A stretch of 64,000 bases of DNA from Phialophora verrucosa (taxonomy: Eukaryota; Ascomycota; Eurotiomycetes; Chaetothyriales; Herpotrichiellaceae), in contig MSED01000005.1 in NCBI GenBank assembly GCA_002099365.1, positions 1,364,001 to 1,428,000 on the forward strand. The letters run 5' to 3'. The translations under genes were made by a program, and so were the position numbers. Shown here one piece after another: positions 46,269 to 56,260 of the stretch; position 1 is the stretch's first letter; every line of letters starts with the position of its first letter. Below the pieces are notes generated by a model, which saw only the letters and a program-made list of their open reading frames with translations, had not been told where the DNA came from and made no database searches.

Positions 46269-48158
46269 ATGGCTACGCCAACAGGATCAATGTCGAAGAC
46301 GTTATCTGTATTGCTGCGAACCCAGTATCTATCCAGTGAACTTGCCGTCGCATGTAGAGCACTGCTGTCCGCCAATTCAACCGGCCTTTCACGCCACCTA
46401 TCACGCCGAAACCTGTTACAAGGTAAGAAGAGCGAGTCGCGTTCTCCGCAGTCGGACCTGTCGCACACCACTTGTGACTCGACCAGCAAAATTGCTTCTG
46501 CGCACTCAACTTTCATATCAAGGCGGCATGAGACCCCAAGGAACTGACATTTCCACTACCTAGCTTCCTCTCTTCCTCCTCCAACTCGCAGTCATCACTC
46601 CAGCCGCCGCAACATGTCGTCGACGCCCCGGCTACGCAGTCTGAGTGTTCACAATATCAATCCTCATGTGAGGGAAGCAAAGTACGCCGTTCGAGGCGAG
46701 CTTGCAATCAAGTCAGAGGAGTTACGTGTAAAACTGAAACGAGGAGACCCTCCAACTCCCCCAGAAGATCCCCTGCCCTTCGACACTGTCATCTCTGCCA
46801 ACATCGGCAACCCACAGCAACTCGACCAGAAGCCCATCACATTCTTCCGCCAGGTGCTTGCCCTGCTGGAGTATCCCGCACTGCTCGAGAATGAGGAGGC
46901 TTTGAAGTCGAGTTTTGGCTACAAGCAAGATGCAATCGACCGTGCGCGGTGGCTGCTGAAAGAGGTGCAGTCAGTAGGAGCATACTCACAGTCTGCTGGC
47001 GCTCCGGGCATACGGCAATCCGTCGCAAACTTCATCGAGCGGCGAGACGGCTTCCCGTCCAACAAGGACGACATCTACCTATCGGCGGGTGCCTCGTCAG
47101 GTGTTAACACTCTGCTACACGTCATCTGTGCCAGCCCGGAGACCGGCGTGCTCGTCCCTATACCACAGTATCCTCTCTACACGGCAACCCTGACTGTCCT
47201 CAATGCCCGCTGCGTCCCATACCACCTCGACGAGTCTCAAGCTTGGAGTACCGAACTCGAAACCATCAAAGAAGCTTATAATAAGGCAGTCAGTGAAGGC
47301 ACCGATGTGCGTGCCATTGTCGTCATCAACCCTGGCAACCCAACCGGCGCCTCGTTACCTGAGGAAGACGTTGAAGAGACGATCAAGTTCGCTGCAGAGA
47401 AGAACCTAGTCATCATGGCTGACGAAGTCTACCAAACAAACGTCTTCGTCGGCCAGTTCCATTCCTTCAAGGGTGCGTTGCGGAGATTGCAGCAGAAAGT
47501 GCCAGGCAAGTACGACAATGTCGAGCTCGCCTCGCTCAACTCGGTCTCAAAGGGTATGGTAGGCGAATGCGGTCACCGTGCGGGCTACTTTGAACTTGTC
47601 GGCTTCGACTCCGAAGTGCAGGCACAGATATACAAGTTCATCAGTATCATGCTATGCCCGCCCGTCATTGGCCAATGTCTTCTAGAGATGGTGGTGAACC
47701 CACCAAAACCAGGCGACCCCAGCTTTGAACTCTATGATCAGGAATACCATGGCGTCAAGAACGGACTGAAAGAGCGGGCGACTGCATTATACGAGGCATT
47801 CAAGCAAATGGAAGGTGTCGAAGTTGGAGAGCCACAGGTAGGCAATTCGTCACTCCACTGTCTTGCCCGAGCACTGACCGCACGCGCTAACATTGCCGCA
47901 CAGGGTTCAATGTATCTCTTCCCGACCATCACCGTCCCCCACAAAGCAATCGAGGCTGCCAAAGAGGCGGAGCGCTCTCCCGACGAATTCTACTGCCTCC
48001 GTCTTCTCGATGAGACTGGCATCTGCGTTGTACCAGGCTCTGGCTTCGGCCAAAAGCCTGACACACTACATCTGCGGACAACGTTCCTTGCACCTGGCAC
48101 AGATTGGGTCGGGAGATGGACGAAGTTCCACGCAAAATTCATGGACAAGTACAGGTAG
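46269..48158 (+). CDS. ALT1: Alanine aminotransferase, probably mitochondrial
   Basis: The catalytic part runs from ATG 46614 to 48158 with an in-frame 66-nt intron at 47838-47903 (GTAGGC..CAG), 492 residues. Type-I PLP aminotransferase fold: substrate and cofactor residues in NPGNPTGA, MADEVYQTNVF, and the Schiff-base lysine in NSVSKGMVGECGHRAGY, a block typical of alanine aminotransferases (pyruvate/glutamate and alanine/2-oxoglutarate). An upstream exon at 46269-46422, joined by a 141-nt intron (46423-46563, GTAAGA..CTAG), adds 68 residues in the same frame: MSKTLSVLLRTQYLSSE... rich in Ser, Arg and Leu with only one acidic residue, as in mitochondrial presequences. That would make 560 residues, near yeast Alt1 (592), while the internal start would make a cytosolic form, as with yeast Alt2 (507). 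The upstream exon is inference from splice signals. Confidence 0.92.
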
Positions 48159-48888
48159 CTGGATCTGCCGGTTGGAGACAAAGGGTGTTGCAATTTGGGT
48201 TGACTCGGGCCCCTGTATCCGCGTCGGCATCCCTTTCCGCTCAGTCAGGGTTCGCCATCTGTTCTATCGATTATATTGGTTTCGTCGACTGTAAAACACT
48301 CAGTCCAGGTTAACCTATCATGTCAATACTCACAATACCCTCTCCTCCGCATCCAAGCCTCGCGCAATGAACATGAATCTCGAAAACCCATGCTCACTCT
48401 TGGGATACATATGCATATGCACGGGTTCCTTTGATGATGTCGTGTTTCGTGCATGCATTGTGCAGTAACTTACTCCGTAAGTTGACCACCTGGCGTTGAG
48501 TACGAACATAGCACTGGTCTTGTTGAGAGCAGGGATCTGCTCGCAATTCATTCTGCCAGCATTGGCTGGGGGCTTTATTTCAATGAGTGTGATATAGTTG
48601 GTATAGATGAGGGTGTGCTCTCAGAAGCACATCACAAGCGAGCGTGGTTCTTCCATTTCCTTCCTCCCGTGTTTCCTGATGTTTCGCCTTCACTCTTGCA
48701 TACGTGTTTCCATCCCGTGGGTTGATTGTCGAACGATTGGGTTGAGCTTCGTAAAGAGGAAGCAAATGAACGTGGTTTCCTCGAAGAATTCCCCCGCAGG
48801 GTTCGTCCGTGTTCGTTCAACTCTGCACCTGCCCTAAATCTTCCCCGACTTGGGGGGTGCCCATCCACACGCTCGCGGTCCGTCCTCG
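48159..48888. other. Spacer between convergent genes
   Basis: 3' flanks only. Confidence 0.4.
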
Positions 48889-49866
48889 TCAAGCTTGGAA
48901 GAACTCAAGCAAGTCCTTGTTGATTTCGTCTGGGTTCAAGTTAGGCAGAGCATGCGCACCTCCCGGATAGATCTTCAGGGTGCCGTGCCTGAGGAGCTTG
49001 ATGCTTTCATGGGCGCTGGCCACGATTGGAACGATCTGATCGTCATCCCTGAATTGCGCTAAGCGTTAGTCTACGACCCATGTTCGTGCCGGAATGCCTG
49101 GGAATAGACTTCCTTACCCATGAATCACCAAGACCGGAATGTCGATCTTCTTGAGATCCTCCCTCATGTCTGTCTCGGAGAAGACGGTGATACAATCGTA
49201 CGCGCCCTTGAATCCGGCCGTCATGCCCTGCTGCCACCAAGCCCAAATCATACCCTGGCTGACCTTTGCACCTTCGCGGTTGAAGCCGAAGAATGGGCCG
49301 GTAGGAACGTCGATGAACCACTGAGCACGGTCTTTCTCCATCGCGGCCCTGAACCCATCAAACACACTCTTTGGCAAGCCTTTGGGGTTGGTGTCGGTTT
49401 GGAGCATCAACGGGCAGATGGCGCTGACGAGGACGGCCTTGCGGACGCGCTCGGTGCCGTGGCGGCCGAGGAAGCGGGCTACTTCGCCACCGCCGGTGGA
49501 GTGGCCGACCATGCAAACGTCCTTGAGATCAAGGTGTTCGAAGAGAGCATAGAGGTCGTCGGCGTAGGTATCTGAAATGCGCAGTTAGCAACGACAGGAT
49601 GTGGCGCAAGGTTTCGCAAAGCAGTGGATAGAGGAGAGGATAAAGGTACCCATGTTGTTGCCATCCCATGGCTGGCTGGAGCGCCCGTGGCCACGACGAT
49701 CATGCGCAATGCAGCGATACCCATGGTTTGCCAGGAAGAACATCTGGGCTTCCCAATTGTCCGAGTCCAATGGCCATCCGTGCGAAAGGACGACCGTGGG
49801 ACCGTCCTTCGGGCCCCAGACCTTGTAGTAGATGTCCGTGCCATCCTTGACGGTGTAGTAAGGCAT
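48889..49866 (-). CDS. Alpha/beta hydrolase, non-haem haloperoxidase-like
   Basis: Three exons on the minus strand: 49866-49650, 49571-49118 and 49048-48889; 276 residues, exact frame. Introns are 78 and 69 nt with GTACCT/GTAAGG starts and CAG ends. The junctions restore WDGNNMDTYADDLYALFE and VLVIHGDDDQIVP. Features: oxyanion strand SHGWPL (28-33), nucleophile elbow GHSTGGG with S97, acidic residue in D225/D226, and catalytic H256 in GGAHAL. This order and the RGHGRSSQPW block are those of bacterial-type non-haem chloroperoxidases and related esterases; natural activity is probably esterase or perhydrolase, substrate unknown. No signal peptide. The first and last exons are short enough that single-frame readings would truncate both ends. 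Confidence 0.9.
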
Positions 49867-51337
49867 CTTGCCGAGCAGGAGAGGTTGCAGCGACAAGGCC
49901 GTTCCGCGTGACTTCGTAAGTGTCCTGAGCTTTTGTTGGTGACTTGCTTGAACGGCTGTTGTTCAAGCTCCTTCGAGTGCCCTGACGAGGGATTCGAAGA
50001 TGGCGATGAGGTCAACCATCTTTATATAACCTATCGATTCCCTTTCTTCAACTCTTTCAGCCGAGCAAAGACCATCGTCGACTCTTGGTGGAACATAAAC
50101 TACCGTTGGAATCCATGTTTACCAAGGATGGACTGGGGCTGGTGTTGTCGGTTGACAAATTGTTCTTATCCTAGCGCGAAGCTGAGGCTAATCCAATGCA
50201 AGCCAGGTGAATCATGGAACTGCTCCTCCTCTTCTGAATGCAAGGCTGCGAGAAGCATAAGGGACGAGAGTATGGAGTAGTCGCGTAGAATATACTAATA
50301 TTCCAAAAGAGCGGCATTTACTCGGAAATCGAGGCAAGGACTCCGACGACTTCACATTGTTCCAAAAGCACCACCGTAGCAACGTCCGTTATGTTGCTAC
50401 GGCGGACCTTTTCACTCTCTCAGGTGTTCTCTCCGACGAATTTCCGTCCAATTTGAGATTCAGATCATCCTTGCTGGTCACTTGTCAGTTCACCATCATT
50501 TCAGATTTCGTGTTCGCGTAGGAGGCACAGGATGTCCAGCACCGACTGTTCCCCGCACGCCAGGCTCTGGCTGTCTCTGACTTCATCGCCGCGGATCGTC
50601 CATCATGATGCAACCTGTCACCGTTTGAGACAATTCCCGTGAGTCGAGTATTCTCTGGCCAAGAACTCGCACATGCAGTCAGGTTGTTCGGGGCATTAAG
50701 GATCCATTGGTTAGCAATGCGACATTGGCACACTTGCCGCTCCGGTGACCACATTTGTCGTTTAAACGTCTGAGAAGCAGGAGCTGCGATCCAGGTTGAA
50801 CTGGCTCAGGGAGAGATACTTTCCCGGGAAATTCTCAGCCTTTCAATCTGTATCGACACTTTTCGTACAATGTTTGAGCGAACTTCACCAACCAAGGTAC
50901 GTTCAACCACTTTCCCGCGTTAACTGTTAGGGAAGGGTCAAGGCCCCCTAAGTAATGTTGCCTTTTCTGAAGCAAGACGAGTCACTATTCGAATGTTCTA
51001 ATCTTGACATCTCACAATTTCAATACTCCCTTCCACCCAGCTCACAATGTCATGCTCTCACATTGGCTACACTTGCCTTACGCCAATGGACGGCATATGC
51101 AGCGATGCTGCACAAACGGGGCCTCAAAATGGACTCCATACGGAGTGATTGGACTGCAAGCATCTCTTCCAGATATCTTAGCTATGCAATTCCCTCTGAA
51201 TCAAGAAGCCATAACGATATCTCGGCCGTCCACAAATAACAATGATAGCTGCGCCATCGAACGCCTGATGGGCAACTCAGACTTTCCTCCCTCGATGGCC
51301 CACCCTCAACATGGAAACAATCTGAGTCGCACTTCTG
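49867..51337. other. Spacer
   Basis: Promoter of the hydrolase and 3' flank of the SUR7-type gene; no supported gene. Short frames up to 135 codons at 51004-51411 overlap the latter's end. Confidence 0.4.
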
Positions 51338-52284
51338 TCATAGGCCATACCATTGCCGGTCCGCACCATCAGTCCTTGCATCAAAGTCCTTCACTGTTGC
51401 AGCAATTCTGAATGCAGCAGCAATTACCAGTGCCAACGCAACCCAAACAAGCGCGGTACCAACCCAGGTAATTGCGAGGAAGCCGCTGTGCGTCCAGGCG
51501 TGAAGGGCCTTGCCATTCACGTGGACGATCCCGGAACTCTTCTCCGCCGACGCAGTGATCTTCGCCGAGGAGATGGTCTTGAGGATTGTTGAGGCGATGC
51601 ATGCAAAGAAGGCAACGCGCAGCACAGTCAGTGGTAAATCTCGCTTGGCCATCTGTCCTTTGGTGCTGGCTCGGGCCATCACGATGATGCCATAGATGAA
51701 GGCAAGGATTGCCAGGCCCATGCCCACGATGCTCAACACCAGCAGAATGAGCGGCGCTTTGGTGTTCAGTGTGCGGTAGTGCTGGAAGATTAATTGCTGC
51801 TCGTCATCGCTTCCAAACAGTTTCGCAACGGAGAAGGTATATCCCGTGTTCTGTATCCAGCATACGGCTGTGCTGTGATTCTTCCCCATGCTGGGAACGT
51901 GGTTTTTCCACATACCAGAGCAGACTGAAAGGTAATGCGCGTCGTACCAGTCGTTGATGGCCAAGCCGTTGAGACTCGTCCTATTGGCCAAGGGGCTGGT
52001 GTCAATCTGTTGGTTCATTTGACATCAGCCTGCTGTTACGCGAGACAGTGTACAAGTGTAGGCTAGAGGGACGGTGGATTGGCTCTCTTCACGTCCCCGT
52101 CATCTTTGCAGTGGCTTCAGGCTCGGAAGTGACATACCGTCAATATTCACAACCCCTCGAGTGGCCCAGGCCACCTGCCAGCGCATAGCGCAATGACAGA
52201 GAGAGTGAAGGCGGCAACGACGCACAGTTCGGCGCGGACAATCAGCGCGAGAGGAGAGACGAAAAATCTTGCGATGTTGGCCAT
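51338..52284 (-). CDS. SUR7/PalI-family four-helix membrane protein with an in-frame TGA
   Basis: Two exons on the minus strand, 52284-52138 and 52006-51338, with a 131-nt GTATGT..CAG intron. Exon 1 reads MANIARFFVSPLALIV... with a first membrane helix ending in ALCAG. Exon 2 begins IDTSPLANRTSLNG, has the extracellular C-x-G-M-W motif (LSVCSGMWKN), and supplies three more helices, giving the claudin-like topology of Sur7, Fmp45 and Rim9/PalI. Exon 1 contains a TGA at 52147-52149, nine bases before a perfect phase-0 donor. If that codon were sense, the product is 271 residues. No alternative donor keeps the frame. The gene is therefore a nonsense allele, or uses readthrough, or has a base error. 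The frame starting inside exon 2 at 52018 would lack the first helix. Family members sit in eisosomes or sense pH at the plasma membrane. Confidence 0.75.
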
Positions 52285-52838
52285 GATCGATCCTGGAAGG
52301 TACGAGGTATCAGCTATCAGACATCTTGCATGAAGCAGCCTATTTATCACGCAGGCAGGTCAGCCGGCGGTTGCCGTACCCTGGATCATGATCGATTGCC
52401 GCTTGACTTTGATCCCGTCCGAGCTCTCAGGATGTCCTTGATCAAGAGCGCGAACCGAAACTGCGGGCGGGGGTAGCTGCTCTCGTATTCGCATTGCAGC
52501 ATCCTCAAGAGCGTCTCAGTGGTTGGTCTCTTGGAGCTCAACTTTGCTTCCCCTCACCGCGGCCTGGTTGTGCCTCTTGCCTGGAGGGACTCGTACAATT
52601 ACTCGGAATGAACGCGGCACCCAGAACTTTATGGGAAGAACGGAACTTACTGGTATAGAAATGCTTGAATCGATCTTGGCTTGAGCTTCTATTGACCCTC
52701 TCCCCCTTCCCCCCTCTAAAATCTTGGACCTTTAAACACGAAGCTGACGGTGAGCCATGAGGCTAGGACCTTCAGGGGCACAACCCTCTTCCTCGAAATA
52801 CCGTTGGCATATGCCAATCCATACCGAGGACAGAAATC
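52285..52838. other. Spacer between two minus-strand genes
   Basis: Upstream flank of the SUR7-type gene and downstream flank of the dehydrogenase; an ACTCGTAC element sits at 52589-52596. No gene supported. Confidence 0.4.
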
Positions 52839-53795
52839 CTAGACGGTCATCTTGAACTTCAACTTGTCCTCCTTGACGATCTCGTCCTTTTTCGCCTCCA
52901 ACTCGTTCACATCCCACGTGACCACGAGATACCTCCCGTTCAACCATTCCCTCCTCTCCTTGGTCAACCAGGTCAACCAACCACCACACAGGCCGATATC
53001 TTCTGTCATCAGGGTATCCCAACGGTCACCCTTCTGCGTGGAGTGATTCTCGGTCTGAGGTGTCAACACCGCACCAGGATGGACCGCGAAGGCCAGCAAG
53101 CCCTGGGCCTGGTGGTCATTCGCCATGTGCTCAACCATGCGATTATTGGCCAATTTGGCAATGTTGTACGCCGTGGGCACAAAGTTGCTCTGCGCCAGCT
53201 GGCTCGCCAGACTGCTCATGACGATATAACTCCGCACTGCGCTGGGGTTTTCCGGCGCGACGAGCAGCGGCGTGAAGTACTTGGCCACATAGTACGACCC
53301 TAGCACGTTGATGTCGATGACGCGCTGGAAGTCGTCGTCCTCGATGATCCCCTGTGGCAGACGACGGTTCGACTTCTCCCCCGTCTTCGGGTCGATGTCG
53401 TACACATACTTTGAGATGACCCCGGCGTTTGCGACCACCACGTCCAGCCGACCCTTCCACTTCTGGTTGACCTGGTCGGCGAGGGCCTTGACGGCTTCAG
53501 GCTTCGTCGTGTCACAAATTGATGACAGAATCTCGAGCTTGGGATTCGCCTCCCTGAGCTGCTTCTCCAAGGCGTCGAGGTCGCTTTGGGTTCGGCTGGA
53601 GATGCAGATCCCCGTTACTCCGGCCCGCGCGTACGCAAGCGCGATGTACACGCCCAGGCCTTTCCCCGCTCCCGTCACAACCACGATATAGCCTGACGAG
53701 TTGTTGTTTTCCGGCAGCGTCGGCCCCTCGGCCTTGTGGTGCAGTGTGTTTGTGAAGTCGAAGCCGTAGTGGGGAGGGAAACCTCTTGACGCCAT
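52839..53795 (-). CDS. Short-chain dehydrogenase/reductase
   Basis: Intronless, 318 residues, minus strand, starting at ATG 53795. Rossmann glycine motif TGAGKGLG at 41-48, NAG block (VVVANAGVIS), and the catalytic Tyr/Lys in YNIAK preceded by a conserved serine in VMSSLASQ. Nucleotide-binding contacts at SSRTQ suggest NADP preference (Arg after the second beta strand), which is inference. The N-terminal 35 residues (MASRGFPPHYGFDF) precede the core fold, longer than usual, and the C-terminus is extended by about 30 residues (WLNGRYLVVTWD). Such proteins are common in fungal secondary metabolism and stress; the substrate is unknown. Confidence 0.93.
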   Translation of the reverse strand: MASRGFPPHYGFDFTNTLHHKAEGPTLPENNNSSGYIVVVTGAGKGLGVYIALAYARAGVTGICISSRTQSDLDALEKQLREANPKLEILSSICDTTKPEAVKALADQVNQKWKGRLDVVVANAGVISKYVYDIDPKTGEKSNRRLPQGIIEDDDFQRVIDINVLGSYYVAKYFTPLLVAPENPSAVRSYIVMSSLASQLAQSNFVPTAYNIAKLANNRMVEHMANDHQAQGLLAFAVHPGAVLTPQTENHSTQKGDRWDTLMTEDIGLCGGWLTWLTKERREWLNGRYLVVTWDVNELEAKKDEIVKEDKLKFKMTV

Positions 53796-55606
53796 CGCGA
53801 CCGTTTGAACGTTGCTGTCTTGCTATGATTTCAGGTGTCGTTGAAGAGATACACCCTTGTCTTATATACGTCCCGTTTCGGTCAATGAATAAGGGTGAGT
53901 AAAGTGGATCTCGGGGCCGTGGTCGACACAGCAATACCTCTCCGTTAGTTACCGACTCGCTATCTACCGGCAATGGAGAGGGGAGCTCTACACGACACGT
54001 CTTGCAAGGAAGAGCCCGAAGATTGTCGAGCAGCCGGTCGGTAGAGGCATAGATACAGTACATGTGCCGTCCGCGTGCTGTGGACAACTACATATCTGTA
54101 TGTTGGTGCACCGATGAGGCCCCGAGCCCCATGTCCTCCCCGCACCACGGGGTTAGCCCACCACCCACCAGGCCACCGAACTTCGAGCCTAACTTTGACC
54201 AGCCAACCCTGTCCACAGCAAGTTATCCTCGGCTGCGGCCTGGAGACCGGTGCCGGCCGGGGGTGGCCACTCTCTTGCCCGCCCCGCTTAAAGCCTAGTG
54301 CCCAACGTTTGGTTGGGCAACTGCCGTATCTTGCGTTCTTTATTCTCTGCCACGATCCATCCTATCGCCGCACCGGTGCGGCAATGGCATTCTTGTTGGA
54401 TCTGGAACCGACGCCGATACTACTGACACTGGTACTCCTTAGTCAGGACAGATGCATGAAGGTGACTGAGTCTGCCGAGTGTGGTCAGGTCATTATTATC
54501 TGACACGGACGCGGCTGACGCGAAGAATCAGAAGAAATAGAGATCCAGACTTTCAGCCGCTTGACGGCTCAATCGTTGGAAAAACCGCCCGCGGCTCATG
54601 TGCGACTCATTGAGACCGCGCCGCTGTTATATGAACTTACCTCACGGCTCCCCTTGCACTCACTCATGCCTCCTCCCACCTGGCACTCACCCTTCATTCA
54701 CCCTTCCTCCGATTCATGCGCTCCGCCTTGGACCAACCTATTCTCCGAAAAGGCACGAAAGCGGAGGGTGTGACCCACGAGGCTGTGATCAAGGCCAGCA
54801 TTTCTTGACGTTCTATGAAGCACCTTGAATAACGGCGGCTACTTGTGCGCCGCGTCAATGCACACGATGCGACGGCAGTCTGGAAGGGGATCGATAGTAA
54901 GTCTTTCGACCCGTGTAGGTTCTCGAGGGTTCCTTGACAACCTGCAAATGTTGGATTCAGCTTCATAATAGCTGGTCAACCAGACCACATCAAGGACCTA
55001 CTCGTCATTGGGCACCCTCGCTACCTTCGAAGCATCCGGTTTCTTTACCTCTTCGGTTGACAAGAGAGCTTGAATGGCGCGCAGCGTATCCAATTTGTGT
55101 CGTTGCTCCTGCTCCTGCTTAATAAGATGCTCGTCCCTCTCCAGCTGATAACTGTAGGCAAATGCCAAACAAGGTTTCCATGACATCCGCCGCGACCATG
55201 GAGCCGTGCTGGAGTCGCGCTGGCACCTCAAGGAGGGAATTTAGGCGAACCTCGGTTTCCCATGAGGGAATTGTTCGCTTATATTTGCGAGTCAAGTGTC
55301 GTCAGTCCAAATCCGGGTCAGCTTCCTCGGGGACTTCTAGTCCACCCTATACTCCAATATCATCCTAGAATGTTCCATGATCTTAGGGACAAACGGGGAC
55401 TCCGGGTCCCGCGCAATACTCTGGACATCATCTTGGCCGAGGCAACTACCCACATCCATGAGATCTTGTGCCAGCAATATCCAGGGTGGTGCAACGGAAG
55501 ATACGACCCCGGGCTCCTCCTGTGTGAGAAAGGGTGTCGAGGTTCCAGCTGGTGAATGTCGACAGACTCGGACGCATCGTGTCTTGTGTAATTCGGTTGG
55601 CTGCAA
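53796..55606. other. Spacer with coding-like minus-strand fragments
   Basis: No complete gene. On the minus strand 54998-55150 ends a frame with strong helical character (YQLERDEHLIKQEQEQRHK), and the adjoining frame 55115-55290 reads WETEVRLNSLLEVPARLQHG, also protein-like; they are out of phase by one and no clean splice pair joins them. On the plus strand a short protein-like frame lies at 55340-55555. These may be remains of regulators. Confidence 0.3.
53861..53868 (-). promoter_or_regulatory. TATA box of the dehydrogenase gene
   Basis: TATATAAG on the minus strand, 66-73 bases upstream of the start codon at 53795, in the position expected for a fungal TATA element. A strong TATA suggests inducible rather than constitutive expression (inference). 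Confidence 0.5.
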
Positions 55607-56001
55607 ATGACAAAGTTGGACCAGCCCGATCCTGCCGAGCACCATCTGATCTACTATGCAAGGGCTCGGGTCCTCGGCATTGATCATGGGATCCTAGTTC
55701 ACCATCCAGAGATTGAACAGGTTCAATCATTTGGTCTTCTCGTCTTTTACCTTTTGATCAAATGGGTCCATCGCAAGGTATGTCCTCACATGCGTTGTTC
55801 ATTCTGCTAAGCTCACGACCAGGAATACTATGGCAAATGCAGCCTCGTTCGAAAGCTGACATTGTGCAAGCTTTACGGATCTTGACGGGGTGTGTACTAC
55901 CAGCAGCGGCACGCCCCAACGTTGAAACCGAGCCTCAAGCGCGACCATGTGCGTACGAGGACGTAGACAAACTTCGCAACTTGCTGCCCTTCCTAGCCTA
56001 G
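55607..56001 (+). pseudogene. Fragment of a fungal transcription-factor regulatory domain
   Basis: From ATG 55607 the frame reads MTKLDQPDPAEHHLIYYARA, then EIEQVQSFGLLVFYLLIKW, which is the conserved core of the Fungal_trans middle-homology region (usual form: ARARxLGxD...xxxQVQxLGLLaFYLL). A consensus donor (AAG then GTATGT, near 55777) and a CCAG acceptor follow, and the spliced frame stops after 21 residues; another frame continues to 56001 (ADIVQALRILTGCVLPAAAR). No Zn2Cys6 cluster is found upstream. The simplest reading is a remnant of a regulator of which only the middle part survives; alternatively an exon of an unrecognised longer gene. Confidence 0.35.
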
Positions 56002-56260
56002 TTCAGTCACAGCCTTATCCTATCCTATGCCAGGCATGCTTCCGCCTTGGCACGCCCCACGTGTTGCCGTCACGAAGGATCCAGTATCCAAGGGCGCCTC
56101 ATGTTTGTATCCTTCTAGGGTTACAAAATGCGATTCCCACGAGGCTTTGGATCGTCTGTCACAGACTTATGGCTCCGAGAGTCATCGGAACCCAGGCTCC
56201 CGTAAGGTAAGATATGAGTTGCGACGTTTTCCTGCGTGATCTCCGACAATATATAGTAGC

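Noticed and set aside
46084..46563. 159-codon plus-strand frame upstream of the aminotransferase
   Set aside because: Different frame from the presequence exon, Arg/Ser/Cys-rich, and crosses the proposed intron.
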